A stretch of 64,000 nt of DNA, taken from assembly GCA_020631735.1 (NCBI GenBank), contig CM036223.1, positions 10,330,191-10,394,190 of the forward strand, given 5' to 3'. Source of the stretch: Saccharum officinarum. Lineage: Eukaryota; Streptophyta; Magnoliopsida; Poales; Poaceae. A program made the translations under genes and the position numbers. Shown here in pieces: positions 62,505 to 64,000 of the stretch; position 1 is the first letter of the stretch; each line of letters starts with the position of its first letter. The notes below the pieces were generated by a model. It did not search any database and was not told the DNA's origin. It saw only the letters and a program-made list of their open reading frames with translations.

Positions 62505-63837
62505 GTAAGCGAATCTTTCTCGTTCCTGTGCAAAGTTTGGTTCTTTTCGCTGTTTCGCCAGAAAGGGGGCTCCTTCTCGCATTTCTGGTAGAATCTAGTG
62601 TGTAGATTTTCCGGATTTCTAGTCCCTGCGGTTCTGTTGTTGATGTTTCTTGGCAATTTGAGTAGGTAGTTTACATATTACAGCCACCCCTGATACCGAT
62701 TTGGTTTGGTAACGTTGGGAGGAAAGTTGCCTGAATGCAGTTCGGGTCTGCATTTGTCAGTCTTCACGACTTGATGATTTTAGCTGTGATGGTAATGTGC
62801 TGCTAAGCTACTTGGCTGAGGAATGCTTTCTCTGTTTGCATCATCTTGTTTTTAAGATTGCACCAGGTGGTGTGGATTTACATGTCAAAAAATAGACGAT
62901 GCCATCAGAAGTGCTCACAGACAAACAATGTGATGCTGACGGTTGGCATGTTGCTACACGCCCACACCCTCATTGATTTTATTAGGCTGTTGTTAGTGTG
63001 CAGATTATGTTTATCTTGGGGAATAAAAGGATGTAGTGGAGTATTTCAAGTTGCCAGCATTAAATTCTTTGTTGGCATACATTGTGGGTTCACCTAATTT
63101 TTTATATACAAAAATGTGAAACCTACTTGTCTGATGCTCGTCGTGTCTGTTTGAATATCAGGGGAGCTATTTTCATAATGATATAGGTGTAAAATTTAGC
63201 AGGCTTGTCCCTTTTTGGTAAAACTCTTCTATCATGGTTCTGGAACAGGGTTTCATTCTGCTTTTACAAAAATCTTGGTCCGCTGGCAGTTATGCTTTCT
63301 GGCCAGTAACTATTGGTAATAGTTATACTCATGGTGGTTTTTGTTTCACAAATTTCAATGGAGTCGTGGGCACTATCTGATTTATCCAATTTAAATGTAG
63401 AATTTGAATGTGGTCTGTTCATGATATGTTCTGGCAGTGAATGTTGTGAGCCTGGTCAACTCTATCCAGAATAATTGTTAATCAATTCTAAAATTGACCT
63501 TTCAATTTATATTTAGTTTCTTTGGATTTTTTCCCTGAATATTGCTGGGAAAACTTGTTATTCTTATTTACACCTAGTAGGATGTAGTACCATAATTTTC
63601 AATGTGCACATACCTTTATTGCCCTTTTTCTCTTGCAAAAAGTTTTACCTGCTCTCCAATTTGCTCTTCTGCATTGTTTTTATGCATTTCTGTTAATATG
63701 TGCAGGTATTTGTCATGTCCGCTTTATTCTAGCACCTCTATCATCAACTCAGCATTGTTGCGCTGCATCACTGGCAGTAGTGATTCTGTTTCTACATTGG
63801 TACTACTCTCCTAGCTTTATGGTTGCATTGTGAACAG

Positions 63838-64000
63838 ATGCAACAATATGCTCACAAAGGGGCCATCTTCAGATGTTCTCAGAGCAAGCATTTCTAGCGC
63901 CCCAAGTACATCTAGCCATGGTTCTGCACAAGATGAATGCGATTCATTAGGGGATGTGTATGTATGGGGTGAGGTTGTCTGCGATACTTCAGTACGAACT
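63838..64000 (+). CDS. PRAF-type (PH/RCC1/FYVE) protein, partial exon
   Basis: The frame reads [20 protein letters not shown] and then [26 protein letters not shown] and is open to the window's end. This matches the linker and the start of the first RCC1 repeat of plant PRAF proteins, which carry an N-terminal PH domain, RCC1 repeats, a FYVE finger and a BRX domain, and are linked to guanine nucleotide exchange and membrane lipid binding. The acceptor is 'gaacag' at 63837. The PH-domain exons that normally precede this part were not found between 62250 and 63837. Either this gene or transcript lacks the PH domain, or the gene is truncated. An internal ATG at 63848 could serve as the start. 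Confidence 0.75.

Overview
This window is nuclear DNA of a grass. The two intact protein genes are plant-type actins of 377 residues with the usual plant intron positions. The rest is a typical grass mix: Tat/Grande-like Ty3-gypsy elements with an antisense gene, CACTA and Mutator-like (MULE) transposons, and Tourist-, Stowaway- and hAT-like MITEs. The family assignments suggest a panicoid grass (sorghum, Miscanthus, sugarcane or maize relatives), which is inference. A 100-base N run (56080-56179) shows this is assembled sequence.

Layout. 1-6000: the 3' part of a plus-oriented Tat/Grande-like retroelement (integrase tail, decayed antisense gene, start of the 3' LTR). 6000-6270: TAG-rich microsatellite. 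6300-9130: decayed CACTA-type gene with a Ulp1-like segment, minus strand. 9740-10868: an ACA-rich repeat and a small MITE with a 9-bp target duplication. 11060-21541: a non-autonomous CACTA element of about 1 kb, split by a 9.5-kb MULE (11667-21131). The MULE carries four genes: a transposase, a plant-mobile-domain (PMD) gene, and two convergent GRF-like zinc-binding genes.

22090-41240: a large inverted duplication. Each arm holds an actin gene (plus strand in arm 1, minus strand in arm 2); the two encode the same protein. A J-domain (DnaJ-like) gene with a likely mitochondrial presequence lies next to arm 1. Its last exon is inside the duplication, so arm 2 has only a broken, tandemly repeated piece of it. 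The spacer contains a 4-kb solo LTR inserted into a second copy of the ACA-rich repeat. Young insertions found in only one arm (a 220-bp solo LTR, a 128-bp retroposed fragment, a 34-base G run) date after the duplication.

43475-58261: a long-TIR foldback element with a 10-bp target duplication, interrupted by a 14-kb Tat/Grande-like retrotransposon (43881-57951, minus orientation, both LTRs present). Its gag, pol and antisense genes are all broken. 58262-62250: AT-rich intergenic DNA with MITEs, including three of the four copies of one 241-243-bp Tourist-like family. 62250-64000: the 5' end of a plus-strand gene whose first recognisable coding exon matches PRAF-type (PH/RCC1/FYVE) proteins; it runs off the window.

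The most unusual unit is the four-gene MULE. The PMD start codon lies only 85 bp after the transposase stop. Both GRF-like genes have a stop-free, in-frame intron that splits the zinc-binding motif, and one has a TATA promoter preceded by five copies of a 12-bp element.
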